Positions 12,476 through 24,475 of a DNA stretch of 64,000 nt are shown here, in pieces; within the stretch, counting starts at the first letter, position 1; every line of letters begins with the position of its first letter. The notes under the pieces were generated by a model. It did not search any database. It was not told where the DNA came from and worked only from the letters and a program-made list of their open reading frames with translations. Position numbers and translations under genes: made by a program. The stretch comes from Sipunculus nudus. Its lineage: Eukaryota; Annelida; Sipuncula; Golfingiida; Sipunculidae. Location of the stretch: assembly GCA_026874595.1 (NCBI GenBank), contig CM049307.1, forward strand, positions 76,422,643-76,486,642, given 5' to 3'.

Positions 12476-14409
12476 TCAGTACAAATTTTGTATAGGAATA
12501 TAGGGTGATACACAGGAAAAAATTCTTTAAATTTTGAAAACGATCCTGATCACCACCATGAGATTTCTCTATCCAAACCGAGGCCCATGGTATTTTTTTC
12601 GGCGCCAACCGTGGAGTTCGTTTACCGTGAAACACATTTTCTATAAAAAAAAAAAAACACAGCACAGTTTGATAAAAATCCTGGCGGAATCAGTGGTATA
12701 TGATTACTTCATATTTTTTTATATGATATCTGGGTAATGTATCTGTCCGGCTCAGATCACAAATATGCTCCAACCTCTTCATAAGGTTTTGTAAAAGTAT
12801 AATGGCACTGTTCCAACAGTACATAGATAAATATCTTTTGAGACACAGAAACTCAGTAAATGGGGAAAATGCCTCTGGGTAAGGTAGGTACACGGCTACA
12901 CACCCAAGACAGGTGGATCTCGGAATCAACTAGTATGTCTCAACTCGACTGACATGCACTCGGCCCTATATGATTTAGCAAAAGCATGTATGATCTTCTG
13001 CGGGACTCCTGGCAAACTTTTCATGGGAAATTATATCTTGACCAATTCCAGTATCGACAGCAGGATAAACTAAAGGTTTCAAGTGCAAGACCTGTAATAT
13101 TTCTCGCGATAAGCACCGTTTTAGTGCCGTATATTTAACTTATTAAACATATTAGTTCTTTAAATTAAGGAAAGCTTTAACTTGCACCCTAATATGCAGA
13201 CTCCCTATTCAAATTCAGAACTTGAAGTGCAAACAAAGAGGAATGCTGAAAAAAAAATATTATAACAAACCAGACCTTGTATATTGAAATAAGAGTGTAA
13301 AGCTGACATATGAGTTCAGCGACATTATTCAATAAGGTAGACATAACATTTTAATTCTCATCAATCTCATATAGCAATAAGGAAAAGAATGTGTAAGGTG
13401 AAATTCCATAATAATTTTTTTCTTTCCTTACAGCCTTGGCTGTACGTTAATCTATTTAGTTGACTTTAACGAAAACATGAGTTTAACTGAGATTTTCTCT
13501 ATATCCGTGTCCCAACTGATAACCAACTATTCCTTGTGATTTGACCCCCCTCCCCAATATGACCATTTATATATATATAGGTATCTACTACAGTCCAAGG
13601 TCACCATCTTTTTTTTCTTTTTTTTTGGGAAATGTAGTTTCGTTATCCTCGTGCATTAATAGATGGATTATTAAATGCATATGAGTAATAAATTAGTGAT
13701 TTTTTTAGCCATAGGCTGTTCACGGCGAATCATTTTGTTGTCTGCATTTGAAAGTCTAGTAGATACAAATAAATCCCTGAATTTGCGATATCATCTCACA
13801 GAACAAAATTTGACATTACTAATTATGTTACGTGTTTCAGCTTAATATAATACAACCTTCGTGTTTTCTGTGTGCATACATGGGAATACATCTATATGTA
13901 TAATATAAGTTTTAGAAAGCCTTAATTCCAAATTATGATGCATTACACCGACGGCAAATGTTTCAGGGACGGGGCATTTTTATAAAACTCTAACGCATTG
14001 TCATCATTGTTTATATAACATGAATTTTGGCACCGAAGGTTACAGGTATTTCTGAAATATTTGATAGAAAGAACGTAAGAAGCGGGTGTTCATTCACATC
14101 AGTTGTCATGTGTTGCTACTGACTAATTTGTATGTTTCCATGATATCATTTAAAAAATTCAATTAAATTTATGCTCATTTGGGTCTACTTTCTCTAAAAA
14201 ACTGTAAATTTTAAGACAAAATATAAAGTTATAGTCTTTTCTGGTTTAGCTACAGAAAGTGGAGAAATGAGTTCAGCTTTCACGGGCAAGTAGACATAGT
14301 GGACGATCACATAGCAGACGAATAATCCATATTAATATGATTCTGATGGCTATATGATGCTTGCAGCAGTATATCTGAGATGGGTTGCGATATATGTAAT
14401 ATGACTTGA
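12476..14409. other. No gene recognised
   Basis: AT-rich spacer between the inverted repeat copies. Short open frames at 12429-12929 have no recognisable domain and overlap homopolymers. Confidence 0.5.
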
Positions 14410-14660
14410 CATAGTTTAGTATAAACATACAACTGTTACATTTGCCATCGAACAAAGATGAATTTCTGTAAAGATGCCATTTTGATTTAATTTGACTGAA
14501 ATTATGTTCATTTAATCCCCCTCAAACTAAATAAAATCTCATCAAAGTTGTAAATATCGAGCCTCGTCATGACACAAGGGGGAAAATAAAAACGTGTGGA
14601 TAACGGCAGTTTCGCTGTTATTGTTTCATTATGAAGGTTATACATCGGTAACTAAAAAGG
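14410..14660 (+). repeat. ~0.5-kb dispersed repeat, copy B (tail only)
   Basis: Matches the tail half of copy A: CAACTGTTACATTTGCCA, a CCATTTTGATTTAA block, GTTGTAAATATCG, GACACAAGGGGG, GTGTGGATAACGGCAG, and CATTATGAAGGTTATACAT. Confidence 0.78.
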
Positions 14661-14739
14661 ATGAAGATGCTGATATAGACAGAGCAAACCAATAGCAAAC
14701 CAGGGAAGTAAAACATAAAAATATACATCTTAAGTCTGT

Positions 14740-15220
14740 GAATGTTAGCGGCCACACATGGAAGAACACAGTTAAATAACCATTGACAAAATATGTAAAG
14801 TCTGCATGAAAGTCAGGGGGGGGGGGGGGGGGGGCTTCATGTTTACTCAGCTCTCTGTAATGCTTTTCGACCCCGCTATATTCATATATAAATATATTTG
14901 AGAGACCAGGTAGTTTTCATGCATATGACAGCTTCGTCCGTTCGTGTATACACCCGTCTTAATACACTCTACAAAAACTTATATAATCATTTATCATGAA
15001 ATTATTTTTAATATTATATGCGAACACATACAACTGTTACATTTGCCACGAATAAAAATGAATTTCCGTAATGGTGCCATTTTGTTTTAAATTGACCCAA
15101 ATTATGCTCACATAATCCCCCTCAAAATAAGTAACTATAAGTTATAAGTAATAAGTTGTAAATATCGGGCCTCGTCGTGACACAAAGGGGGAAATAAAAT
15201 CTGTGTGGATAACGGCTTTG
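14740..15220 (+). repeat. ~0.5-kb dispersed repeat, copy C
   Basis: Near full-length copy in direct orientation to B and opposite to A. It contains a ~19-bp G homopolymer at 14816-14834, matching the C-run at 12377-12390 in copy A, and stops at GTGTGGATAACGGC, lacking the last ~40 bp found in A and B. Confidence 0.8.
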
Positions 15221-16720
15221 GAACATACATACTATCCAAATCATGTGTTCAGTATATTAAATTTTTTTTACTAATGGGAGAACAGCAACATAGAAAATGG
15301 TGGTTATTATGGCTGTTACATTCTGTATGTAACCCTGATTGTGGATGCTTCTAAGAACCCTACAGAAACATTTTGTGCTCCTCTTAATGTGTATATATAT
15401 ATATATGTGTGTGTGTGTTGATTCTATCTTCATGTGATTGACAGCATACCGTCTGAAAGCTGCATCATCACCTCATGACAAAAGCAGCATATAATCTATA
15501 CAGCAAACAGATATGAGCTTATTAATATGTGCGTATCCTGTCATGCACGCATATAGTCTATAAATAAATTAAGAACACGTATTCCGTTGAAACAGACATG
15601 GAGGTTAAATACTTGTAACCAGTACATGTATATAATCAGCATAACTATGCCCAATTGCACTAACAAATATTAACATGAATGTTACGTTGATCGTATATTT
15701 AATATCACATTTTTAAAATCTATAAAATTCTTATTATTCTTCACCGAAATATCAGGCTTCTAGTTTAATACCACGCAGGATAGCTAATTTTCTTTTATCC
15801 TCTTCTCCTCGCTTGGCCCCATATCTGAAAATATTAAGTATATGGTATTCCACAATTATTTTTTCCAAGTTTCATGCTTCTTTCTTTTTTTTTGCACATT
15901 TCTTCTCTTAACACCAAGACTACTGGTCCTAGAGTTGCCAAACAGTTATTTAAACGAAGAGTTCAACTCGAATTCAGAAAGCAGAGATGTGAGGAGAAAC
16001 CAAATTAGACAAAGTTGCGATAAAAAACGAATTTATAAATCAACTTTTGCTGAGCGGGAAGCTGCTCGTATATAGGAAGGGTTTACTAGTCAAAACGAAT
16101 TTTCAAGACATTTGCCTGTTTTGCAAGAGGCTCGGTGCATGTACCTGCTATGTGCGAATTAAAATACATTCAGGTATATAAGCACACAGCCATTCGCACA
16201 TAAGATCAAGAGAAAAAAATATGGAGAAGTAACTGTAAACTGTGCGATTTTCTTAGATAGTTTAACGGATTCCTGGCTGTGACAAGACGAAATTAAACGT
16301 CAATCAGCCATCAGGGAAAATTTGGCGCAAAGCGTATAATGCAAGGGAGTGGGTAGTCCCCCATCCACAGTGGGAAAAAAATGATTTCTAGTGCATGCAT
16401 GGCATGCAGACCTGAAAATGACGTGTTTCGGTGATGCCTGAACGCTTATTTGATCGGTTTTAAATGGGTTGGATATTCTTCTGACTTCGTAAATGACAGG
16501 CGATATACACTTGTTTTCATTTGATTTCACTTGGTTTTATTTGATTTCACAACTGATGACTAAAACTAACCTGCAAAGACTACATATATATGTATATGTA
16601 TATATATATATAAATATATATATAATTACAAAGTTTAATGTATACACATTCTTATTCTGTAAATACGTATTCAAACAATATATATATAATATACTAAGCA
16701 TGAATTTACAAATACATCAC
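15221..16720. other. No gene recognised
   Basis: Intergenic, with a short (TA)/(TG) tract around 15395-15418 and AT-rich stretches near 16585-16625. The frame at 15842-16075 has no recognisable domain. Confidence 0.45.
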
Positions 16721-16832
16721 CGATTTTTGAGAGATGTTTAAACTCTGATCAACAAAGCAATTAAAGAATCCACATCGACCAGACTCCGAAGACAGTCCGC
16801 TTGGCGAGCCTGCTGAGAGGAATCAAACAAGG
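16721..16832 (-). pseudogene. Duplicated exon, degraded copy
   Basis: On the minus strand it follows CTTTCAG and ends at a GTGATG donor-like site. It reads LFDSSQQARQADCLRS in the frame shared with the second copy, then diverges and meets a TAA stop inside the exon. It lies 486 bp from its partner at 17210-17318 and shares flanking sequence, so it arose by tandem duplication of an exon plus intron. No function can be assigned. Confidence 0.55.
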
Positions 16833-17209
16833 CTGAAAGGAACAGTTAGAAATTACCCCGGGTTGGTTTTCTCTCTGTTTATCAATAAAAGATATCAAAT
16901 GCACCTTTACGTTTACAAATTTAACAATGTACAAAAACATATAGCATATTGTTTTTCATTAATTATATATATACTGTTACGAAGAAATACAAACATTGTG
17001 TATTACATGACTATTTATAATCGATACAGATATATAGGAAAACGAAACAGTGAATTGAAATGCAAGTATGATTAAATACAACTGCTCAGTTACTTCAGGT
17101 GTTTCTGATGTGTATAGTATGGGTATTTGATGCTGTTCCATGATTACTTTACGTTTGCATTCATACAATATAGATATCATATACAAGCTAAATTTTTTTA
17201 ATACATTAC

Positions 17210-17318
17210 CGATCATTACGAGATGATGAACACTGGTCAATACAGCCCTGAAAATCCACATCGGCCACACTCCGCAGGCAGTCTGCGTGGCGAGCCTGCT
17301 GAGAAGAATCCAACAAGG
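17210..17318 (-). CDS. Duplicated exon, intact copy (unrecognised protein)
   Basis: Minus-strand segment between a CTTCCATTCAG acceptor and a GATCG|GTAATG donor. It is open throughout in the frame LLDSSQQARHADCLRSVADV and continues to CIDQCSSSRNDR. It is the same exon as 16721-16832 but without the stop. It lies in the same orientation as the other protein-like segments up to 20310 and may be one of the 3' exons of that gene. Family not recognised. Both copies are open in the same frame over the conserved part, which argues that the frame was once under selection. Confidence 0.45.
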
Positions 17319-17903
17319 CTGAATGGAAGAGTAAAAACTGTCCCTGTTTTATTTTCCCTCTTTTTACCCAACAAATGGCTTCAGTAAATGACATACACAA
17401 TATTGAAAATTAGATATATATCCTACAGAGGTGACAATCTGTACATTCTGGGTTCAAGGTCTCATTAATGACATGTCATATTTACTCCATTTGACCGACT
17501 TAATGCTAATCTAACATGTCACTCTTACCTCACGTTTATTTAATACAAATGAGTTTTAAATCTTGAATCCACTGATATATAGTGAAAAAATGACTAACTG
17601 GTTCACAAATAAAAATATGATCACGAATCGCCCTAAAATGGCATATGGCCTCAGGTACCACAACGTTTTGGTCACATATATGTTGATATTTTCAATTTTT
17701 GAATAAGAGTAATTTGAAGATTGATGAAAGAATTTACAAAGATTGTTTCGTAATGGTTCAGCCTGATAGTAATAACAAATTGTGTCGATGGTGGCATGTT
17801 TGGTTTTGATTTCAAAGCAGCCTTCCAAAATGTCCCCGAAGAAAATGATTTGTTAGGGCCTCATCTGTATACGGAAGCTTGTTGTAACCTCTAGTTTCCT
17901 GAC

Positions 17904-18057
17904 CTTTTTGTCCTGACGAATCGGAACAGTGTCCTGTACATATTCATGCTACTGCGTACATAAGAGTACGTGGATTGCAGCTTCATCTTCTCGCCATTAA
18001 CATCGACCTTCTTCATGGCATCCTGCAGTGTTTTGCGTTTCGCAGCACTAACGGTTG
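17904..18057 (-). CDS. Candidate exon of the unrecognised minus-strand gene
   Basis: Follows a TTTGTTAG acceptor-like site and may end at AAAAAG|GTCAGG; if that donor is not used, a TAG follows 11 codons later at the latest. The translation is polar and basic, for example AKRKTLQDAMKKVDVNGEKM and MYRTLFRFVRTKRSG, with composition typical of real protein. No family is recognised. The overlapping + strand frame starting at 18055 is its antisense shadow. Confidence 0.4.
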
Positions 18058-18315
18058 CTAACAAATGGCGCCAGAGCGCCTCATAAAGATTTATGTTTCA
18101 TAGACCTTGTTTATAAATTCTCTCATCATACACACATTCTGTTGATTTTTCTTAAAAATTATGTCGTACGGCCAATTCTTTTAACTCAGGCTTTTCATGG
18201 TGTTGTCCTATACATTTTAAGAAAGAAAGTATTACATGAGAGGACCCTACTTGCTTTGGAGTCATTTTTTTACCATTTCATACAGGATATGCCGTCCAAT
18301 TTTACGCATTGCTTG

Positions 18316-18545
18316 TTAAAGCCTTTTCTCGACTGGCAGATTAATACCAAACATTATACGGGACAGGAGTGGTTTGAGGTCATCTGTTACAATGCGAGTA
18401 GCATCGCTGGACTGTATAGAATGAAGATTTTTAATTCCTTTCTGACTACGTGAATTGCACGAGCATCACGTTCAATTTCAGCGTTGCTTTCGAGATTCGG
18501 ATTCATGGGTTGGTACATCCTTTTTTGTCGCTCTCGAGTATTTCA
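18316..18545 (-). pseudogene. Frameshifted exon of the unrecognised minus-strand gene
   Basis: Two protein-like stretches lie in different frames. The first contains MYQPMNPNLESNAEIERDAR. After a shift near 18455 comes a second with SDATRIVTDDLKPLLSRIMF, ending at a TAA at 18316. The shift has no splice signals around it, so this exon is probably broken. No family is recognised. Confidence 0.4.
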
Positions 18546-18929
18546 CAAAAATTGAACAAAGAAACAGAGTTTGATAAAAAAAACAACGAAGATCTATATT
18601 GGCCCTTTCGACTTGACAATTCTTACCTTTTCCTCAAAACAGTCCTCTTGGTCTAAATTTTTCTTCATCCTTAAGCCCACGCACAGTGTCGGTGATTGGT
18701 TCATTTTGATGAAATATCCACATATGTCAATGAGAATGTAAATTTAACGTAATGCCGTTCAAAACACGTACCCTCGCAAAACTAACCAAATACTGCAAAT
18801 CAAGACTCCTTTTCTTCATCCAATATATCAGTCAGACCTTGTCATTTTCTTTTGTTTTCCTAGATGCGGCTGTTAAGCTGTGTTAGTTCAAACAGGTTTT
18901 TAATTCATTCATTTATGTTTTATAATTTT

Positions 18930-19200
18930 TTTAAAATGTAACTCTTGTATGGGGTGTTCGCATGTTGTTTCAACCATCTTGTTACTTTGAATAACATTAG
19001 GTTTGATTTTTCCCAATACTCTTGCAGAATAAACATTTGCCAAAAGAAATTTGGATCGTGCTCTATATTTTCACCAGGGGAAGATGGACTTACTGATTGG
19101 CAATGATCAATAGTTGTTTGTCCGTATAGCATTCTTTGTACCATACATTTGTTGTACAACAATTTATCTACACTTGATTTCAGTCGGTCCTTATAACTTC
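18930..19200 (-). CDS. Candidate exon of the unrecognised minus-strand gene
   Basis: Starts after a CTGCTTTAG acceptor and stays open for about 89 codons. The translation includes YKDRLKSSVDKLLYNKCMVQ, ENIEHDPNFFWQMFILQEYW and KVTRWLKQHANTPYK. The aromatic, charged composition is convincing for protein, but I recognise no family. The 3' boundary is unclear: only a weak GTTACA donor is visible before the stop. Confidence 0.5.
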
Positions 19201-19449
19201 TAAAGCAGTGCTATACGATGCCCCTGAACGTATTCTTAAACTTGTCGCTTTGCCGCGTTTGATCGAACTATATATGTACCGAAAGAAACTACGTGGGCTA
19301 TAAAATTAAGTAAATTGACAAGTTCCATGTATAAAATGGACATTCTTTCCTATAAAAAGCATGGATGTTTTTATGCCCAGCAGCAGTATCAATCAGCAGA
19401 CCAATACATAGCACAATTAATAAAGATTTCAAAGTTTAAGTAAGCTTAC

Positions 19450-19548
19450 CAAATCGTTGTCCAGCCTCTTGACGAAGTAACATTCTCATTAAATCACCAT
19501 CATACACATTCCGAATTATTTTTAGTTTAAGGCAGGAATCTGCACTGT
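19450..19548 (-). CDS. Candidate exon of the unrecognised minus-strand gene
   Basis: Short segment ending in a textbook ATTTG|GTAAGC donor. The frame contains KLKIIRNVYDGDLMRMLLRQ followed by EAGQRFG. The 5' boundary is probably at CTCAAG|ACAGTG. It is in order and in the same strand as the neighbouring segments, supporting one multi-exon gene. Function unknown. Confidence 0.45.
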
Positions 19549-19866
19549 CTTGAGGATAATAAGTTGCCAGTGTAGTGAAAAATAGTGAACCGAATATCGG
19601 AAATATTTATTACGTCATATACTTATGTAAGGAAAAGATCACGCCACTTAATTTGAAAAAAAAATATAAAATTTAATTGCTGCAGGAGATTTTTTTTCTG
19701 TGAACAGGAGGTGAGTCCTGCCCTCTCATTCAGAATGGCATATTTCATATTAATATATACATAAAGACCTGTTGGTGCAGCGCTTTGAACGTGTAGAGAT
19801 TTAACCCTATACCTATGAACCGTACCAGTCTTAAGTGAATGTTTCTTGTCCCGTAAGTTATGGCTA

Positions 19867-20310
19867 TTAACTGAACGATTTTAGGAAGGTAACGATAAGG
19901 GCCCTCTTCCGGCTGGCCTCTGTCCTGCGTATTGTCTCCATGGCCCGCCTGCCGACCAGATATTTCCCTGAAAGACGAACTTTCTTTGCATTGTAGAAAG
20001 ATATTCCGACATTTTTCAGTGATTCATCGTGAAACAACTGCTTCTTCGAGCTTACACATTTCATAGTGGTTGTGTAAACAGGTTTCTTCTTGTAGAGACG
20101 GGGTTTCTTTGTAGGTGAAATGCCCTCATTTCGCAAAAGCGCCTGAGCTTTTCCTTTAGGGATGGGTGCTTTCATTTCTTTTAATCTCTTACGTCTATCT
20201 CTAAACGTTTGATTTTTGTTTGTTTGACTGCATTAACAGATCCTTGGTCGAATTTAATTCTTTCATGAGCCGATTGACCTTGTTGTACACTGGTAGTATT
20301 ACCACCAACC
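19867..20310 (-). pseudogene. 5'-most recognised exon of the unrecognised gene, one-base frameshift
   Basis: Begins after TGTCATTTCAG. The first frame reads LPVYNKVNRLMKELNSTKDL and runs into an A-rich stretch near 20225, where the protein-like frame shifts by one base. It then continues through TFRDRRKRLKEMKAPIPKGK to a lysine/arginine-rich segment (ISPTKKPRLYKKKP) and KKVRLSGKYLVGRRAMETIR. The basic composition suggests nucleic-acid binding, but this is inference. The frameshift could be a sequencing error in the homopolymer or real decay. No clean donor is visible at its end. Confidence 0.45.
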
Positions 20311-21443
20311 TGAAATGACACAACACCATGATTTATTTAGATTGTTTGAAACAGTTGTTCTTGTAATCACATATTTCTGACGGTGTGTAATGATATTAGT
20401 CGATTTTAGGTTGTATACCATGTATCACACACAACACATCGTACAATATAGCAGATGTTTGATACAGGTTTAAGTGGCCAGCATAAATTCATTTGAATCA
20501 ATTTAATTAAAAAAAGTAGCTCGTTATCTTTTGATTAATATGTAGCAAGGCTTGGCACCAAAAACTTTATATACAGATGATTTGAAGAAAAACCTACAGG
20601 ACACTATCTTAACAACGTACAAGTGTTCACGAAAGGGTCATACAACAATTTGATGTAAGATAACTGCGTGTACACATACCTTTTCTTTTAATTGGTCGAA
20701 ATGTGTGAAAAGAACCGCCACTCACGGTTGCTGAAACTTCTTATCCGTGGAAGAGCACACCATAACTTTATCCTCACCGCTAGACGGCAGCACACGCTCA
20801 GTAGGCACTGAGTCTCGGTCCACGGACTACAACATGCTAGGGTATGATGTTACATCCCCGTGGTCACATACTTTCAGGCATTCCAGCAAAATCTATCGTC
20901 GTAACTCTCTCAAACTACGTACACATATTTCTGACACAACTTTCTCATAGTTTATTGAAGGATTGTACTTTTTTATTCAAATGGGTCAGATATTCTACAA
21001 TTTTGAAATGAACGTTTTTAACGTAAATGTTTCGCCACGGACATCTGCAGTTTAATCGTAGCCTCTCTTCTATGTCAAAAGTGACCGTTATATATATATT
21101 TTTTTTTCATATCTTTTCTTTAACATGCAGAATTATAAAATTTTTTATATGTTACCTGATAACGCCCGTAACACCCTATATTTCAGTTCCAGATATATTT
21201 TGTATATTGTCATTTAAATTTTCTAAAAATAATATTTATAGCTTTTATTTATATTCATAAATTGGAAATTGTGTCATTTTCGCCCTTATTTTGCCCCTGA
21301 CCCGCTTATTAACAGCGACACGTATACACCGATATATGCAGCTCTTTACAAGCTACATGCAAATTTATATATAAAATAACACGTATTTGTGATATTAAAA
21401 ATATATGTGTAGAACGTTCATTATCGACGTTTCATGAGAATTG

Positions 21444-21495
<52 letters not shown>

Positions 21496-22960
21496 CAGAC
21501 AGGGCTTTAATGGTGTAACATTAAAATATTATCGACAAGCCTGTTAAATATCGAATTAATCAAATACATATAAAAATGCAGTATCAGAGAACAACTTACT
21601 TATTTCAACCTGTGATCAACAGTCGATCCTCGCGGTGTTCATTAACATATTTAAATGAGCTTTGGTGTTTGAATAACACGCACGCCATCTACCGGTTTCG
21701 TTCATCCATGCGACTATTAATAATTTTTATTCAAGCGTTATTCTGTCTAAATAAAGCAGTATATATGCCTCTTTTTTACTTATGTCTCACATTTTACACA
21801 GATTTGGCCAAATAATTACTTGATTTTGATTGAAAGTGAGATTAACAATAACTGAAGAAATCATGGATGTGACTTACGCTTGACATTCACTGACAGCACC
21901 CGTTTCAAAAAAAAGTTTGCCATAACAAATTTATTGATATTCTTTATGTTAAGAGAAGAAGGGAGCTTTCAAGAATCATTTCCTAGAGTATTGTCAAATT
22001 CAACATGGAAATTCCTATTTTTCTAGTGCTATTTTTGTGCGTTGTCACGCGGGCCCGATCCGCCGCCTCGGCACTGCGCTGTCCGGGTACACTTGCACCT
22101 GTGACGTCACTCACTCGCTAGTTTCTGAAAACACCAATCCGTGTTGACACCAATGGAAGAAATTTGTCTTTGGTTCCCTGCTTACAAAAATGTGACAGAG
22201 AACGTTGCCGGATGACCGATATATCTGAAATTCTCAACTTCAGAGTTCTTTTATGTGTATCATTCTGTAATTGTCCCATCTGTGTCGAAAGCCAATTCAA
22301 CAAGAACATCACGTTTTAACACGCGTAAAGTACATCTCTTCTCGGCAAACTGACGAGGTCCTGTGGCTTTTGTTTAAATTGTTTTCCAAAAGTCACATGA
22401 CCAATAACGTGATTTTCAGCATATATAACGGTCATTCAGCATATAGATACCACTGCGTACACTGGAACGGGCTTTAAACTAGGTGTCGCTTGATATTTAC
22501 AGTTAAACAGAAGGTATCGCGTCGGAACACATGCAATATTAACAAAGCACACATGGAGTTTGCCGCACGGATCGACCGTCAACGTGCCCGACATCCTCCT
22601 CTGCAACTAAATGCAGACATTTTTTTAACAGCCCAAACTTAAAGGGCAGGAAGGTGAACCTCCCTACTATAATACACTTCCAACCCTGCCAGTGCTCCTT
22701 CTTTTCTGTTAGGGTACTTATACCATACGGCACACTTTTAATCTCAATGTTCCAAACGTATATTACACGTTCAATGCTTTCAATAGTTTGAGGGGCATGG
22801 CAACGGCGCAGGTTCCTTTTATCGGTCGTTGTCCATTGTTACGGGGTGACATAAAAGCGGACATAACAGTCTCGCTAGTAAAGCTTGCTTTAATATATGC
22901 TACAAAATTTAAATGAAAGAAGCAGGCTGGCTAAAGTATTTTCTGAATTCGAAGAACGAT
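20311..22960. other. No gene recognised
   Basis: Contains a (TA)n tract at 21447-21489. Open frames at 20747-20950, 21027-21260 and 21576-21815 are low-complexity or hydrophobic and carry no domain. A GC-richer patch occurs around 22040-22110. Confidence 0.45.
21447..21489. repeat. (TA)n microsatellite
   Basis: About 21 AT/TA units. Confidence 0.95.
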
Positions 22961-23233
22961 GGACAGAGACCCATCGCTATGGCTCAGCATGATTGAAAGC
23001 CAGCCGAGATTTAAGGGTAAAATAAGTTTTTTTTTAATAAAGTTTTGATACACATTGTCTTTGCGACTTCCGCTCCTATTTGTGAACAGTTAATATAAAA
23101 ATGGGAAATCAGCAACGTTTTGAGCAAAAATAAGTTAGAAACATCAAACAGTTTCTATATATTATGTAAGCCACTAAAATCTTAAAAGACCTCTTAAAAG
23201 GTCTAAAGCTCCGGTCTTATATGGATGGTTCAG

Positions 23234-23461
23234 TCAAGCTTTTCTGTCAATGACAAACAGCTTCCCTCCCGTCTCTGCTGACAGCTTTCGCCCCTTTACT
23301 TTCTTTTCGTTCGTCACACTGCACAACCATGCAATTTTATCTGACCTTTTTCTACCAACCAGGCTGCCTCTGTTTTCGAGAAAGCATTTACACTCAAGAC
23401 AGGCTTTCACTTTTTTCTTTGATGATTGTATCTGTTGATCTGTTGATTTCATCAAGCTCAA
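23234..23461 (-). CDS. Unrecognised small basic ORF next to the Harbinger remnant
   Basis: Minus-strand open frame with MKSTDQQIQSSKKKVKACLE, a CLECKC cysteine cluster, then KKVKGRKLSAETGGKLFVID. The composition is protein-like. It sits 0.3 kb upstream of, and divergent from, the HARBI1-like remnant. Harbinger elements often carry a second gene for a DNA-binding partner, so it might be a fragment of one, but no Myb/SANT motif is visible. An unrelated chance frame is also possible. Confidence 0.25.
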   Translation of the reverse strand: MSLMKSTDQQIQSSKKKVKACLECKCFLENRGSLVGRKRSDKIAWLCSVTNEKKVKGRKLSAETGGKLFVIDRKA

Positions 23462-23744
23462 GGATTCTTTTTCACAAGGATTAGGTTTTGTAAAATTTTT
23501 CTGTATATTTATTCATCTAACACGTCGAAAACAATAAATTATAAATAAATTTGCCTATCATGTTCTAACGAAGAGAGTTCTCTTGTAGATTTCTGGCAAT
23601 CGGGATCTTCTACAAAAGCATGGCATAAAGCTACAGAATGTGTATCTGTTATCAACGATATAATTGTCATCGCTACTTGTACATTTTCTGGGAAATTTTT
23701 CATTGAGAATGGATACAGTCTCCTAATTGGTAAGACTGGCTAAT

Positions 23745-24475
23745 GAGACATTGCCGGAAAATTTGCTGGCGAAAAGAACTTTCCTTACTGTATTGGGGCC
23801 ATTGACGGGAAACATATACAAGTAGGAGCTCCGCTGAACTCAGGATCACAATTCCTCAACTATAAAGGGGTATTTTCAATTGTCATTCTTGTATCAGCTG
23901 ACGCTTTTTACAGCTTCAGAGTAGTTGATATTGGTGCATACGGACGTGATAGTGATGCTGGAATATTTGCTAAATCTAACCTTGGACATCACCTAGAGAT
24001 AAACTCAACGCTTCCTTGAAATTTGCTTATGCATTTGTAATCGTTGGAGATGAGGCATTTCCTGTTGAGAGATTCTTGATAATCCCTTTCCTGGACGCCA
24101 AATTAGCAGGGGAAGGAAAATCTTATATTTATCGGCTTTTCAGATCCCGGCGTAATATGGAAAACTGCCTTTGGCATACACGCTCAGTGATTCAGAATAT
24201 ACAAAGGACGTATTCAATTAGACCGGCAGAATGCGGATCATGTTGTGAAGGCAACTCCTCTTCTAAACAATTCATTGACAACCAGCAACATAGAAGGTGA
24301 AAGTTTTAATAATAAAAATATACATCTCGAAACAAATGGCTGATCCGATCGGCACTAGTTCTGGCCTGACAGCTCCGAGGAAATCGACCTTCAAATAAAC
24401 TCTTCGGATAAGAGACTATCACTGAATATTTCAGTTCTGCCGAGGGTGAAAATTCGTGGCAAGAGGTAATCTTAT
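23745..24475 (+). pseudogene. PIF/Harbinger (HARBI1-like) transposase, broken
   Basis: A DDE transposase (DDE_Tnp_4 type) that would cut and paste a Harbinger element. The family landmarks appear in order: FPYCIGAIDGKH with the first catalytic Asp, NSGSQFLNYKGVFSIVILV, VDIGAYGRDSDAGIF with the second Asp, then VIVGDEAFP, then YRLFRSRRNMEN with the expected catalytic Glu, and finally EYFSSAEGENSWQE, a typical C-terminal end. These lie in different frames: a stop/shift near 24018, a second shift near 24165, and more before 24420. The N-terminal third is missing or unrecognisable. It is clearly dead. A short ATG frame at 22960-23005 before a GT may be a remnant of an earlier exon, but that is weak. 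Confidence 0.88.

Noticed and set aside
18055-18453. 132-codon + strand frame
   Set aside because: It lies antisense to more protein-like minus-strand segments and has a hydrophobic, shadow-like composition.
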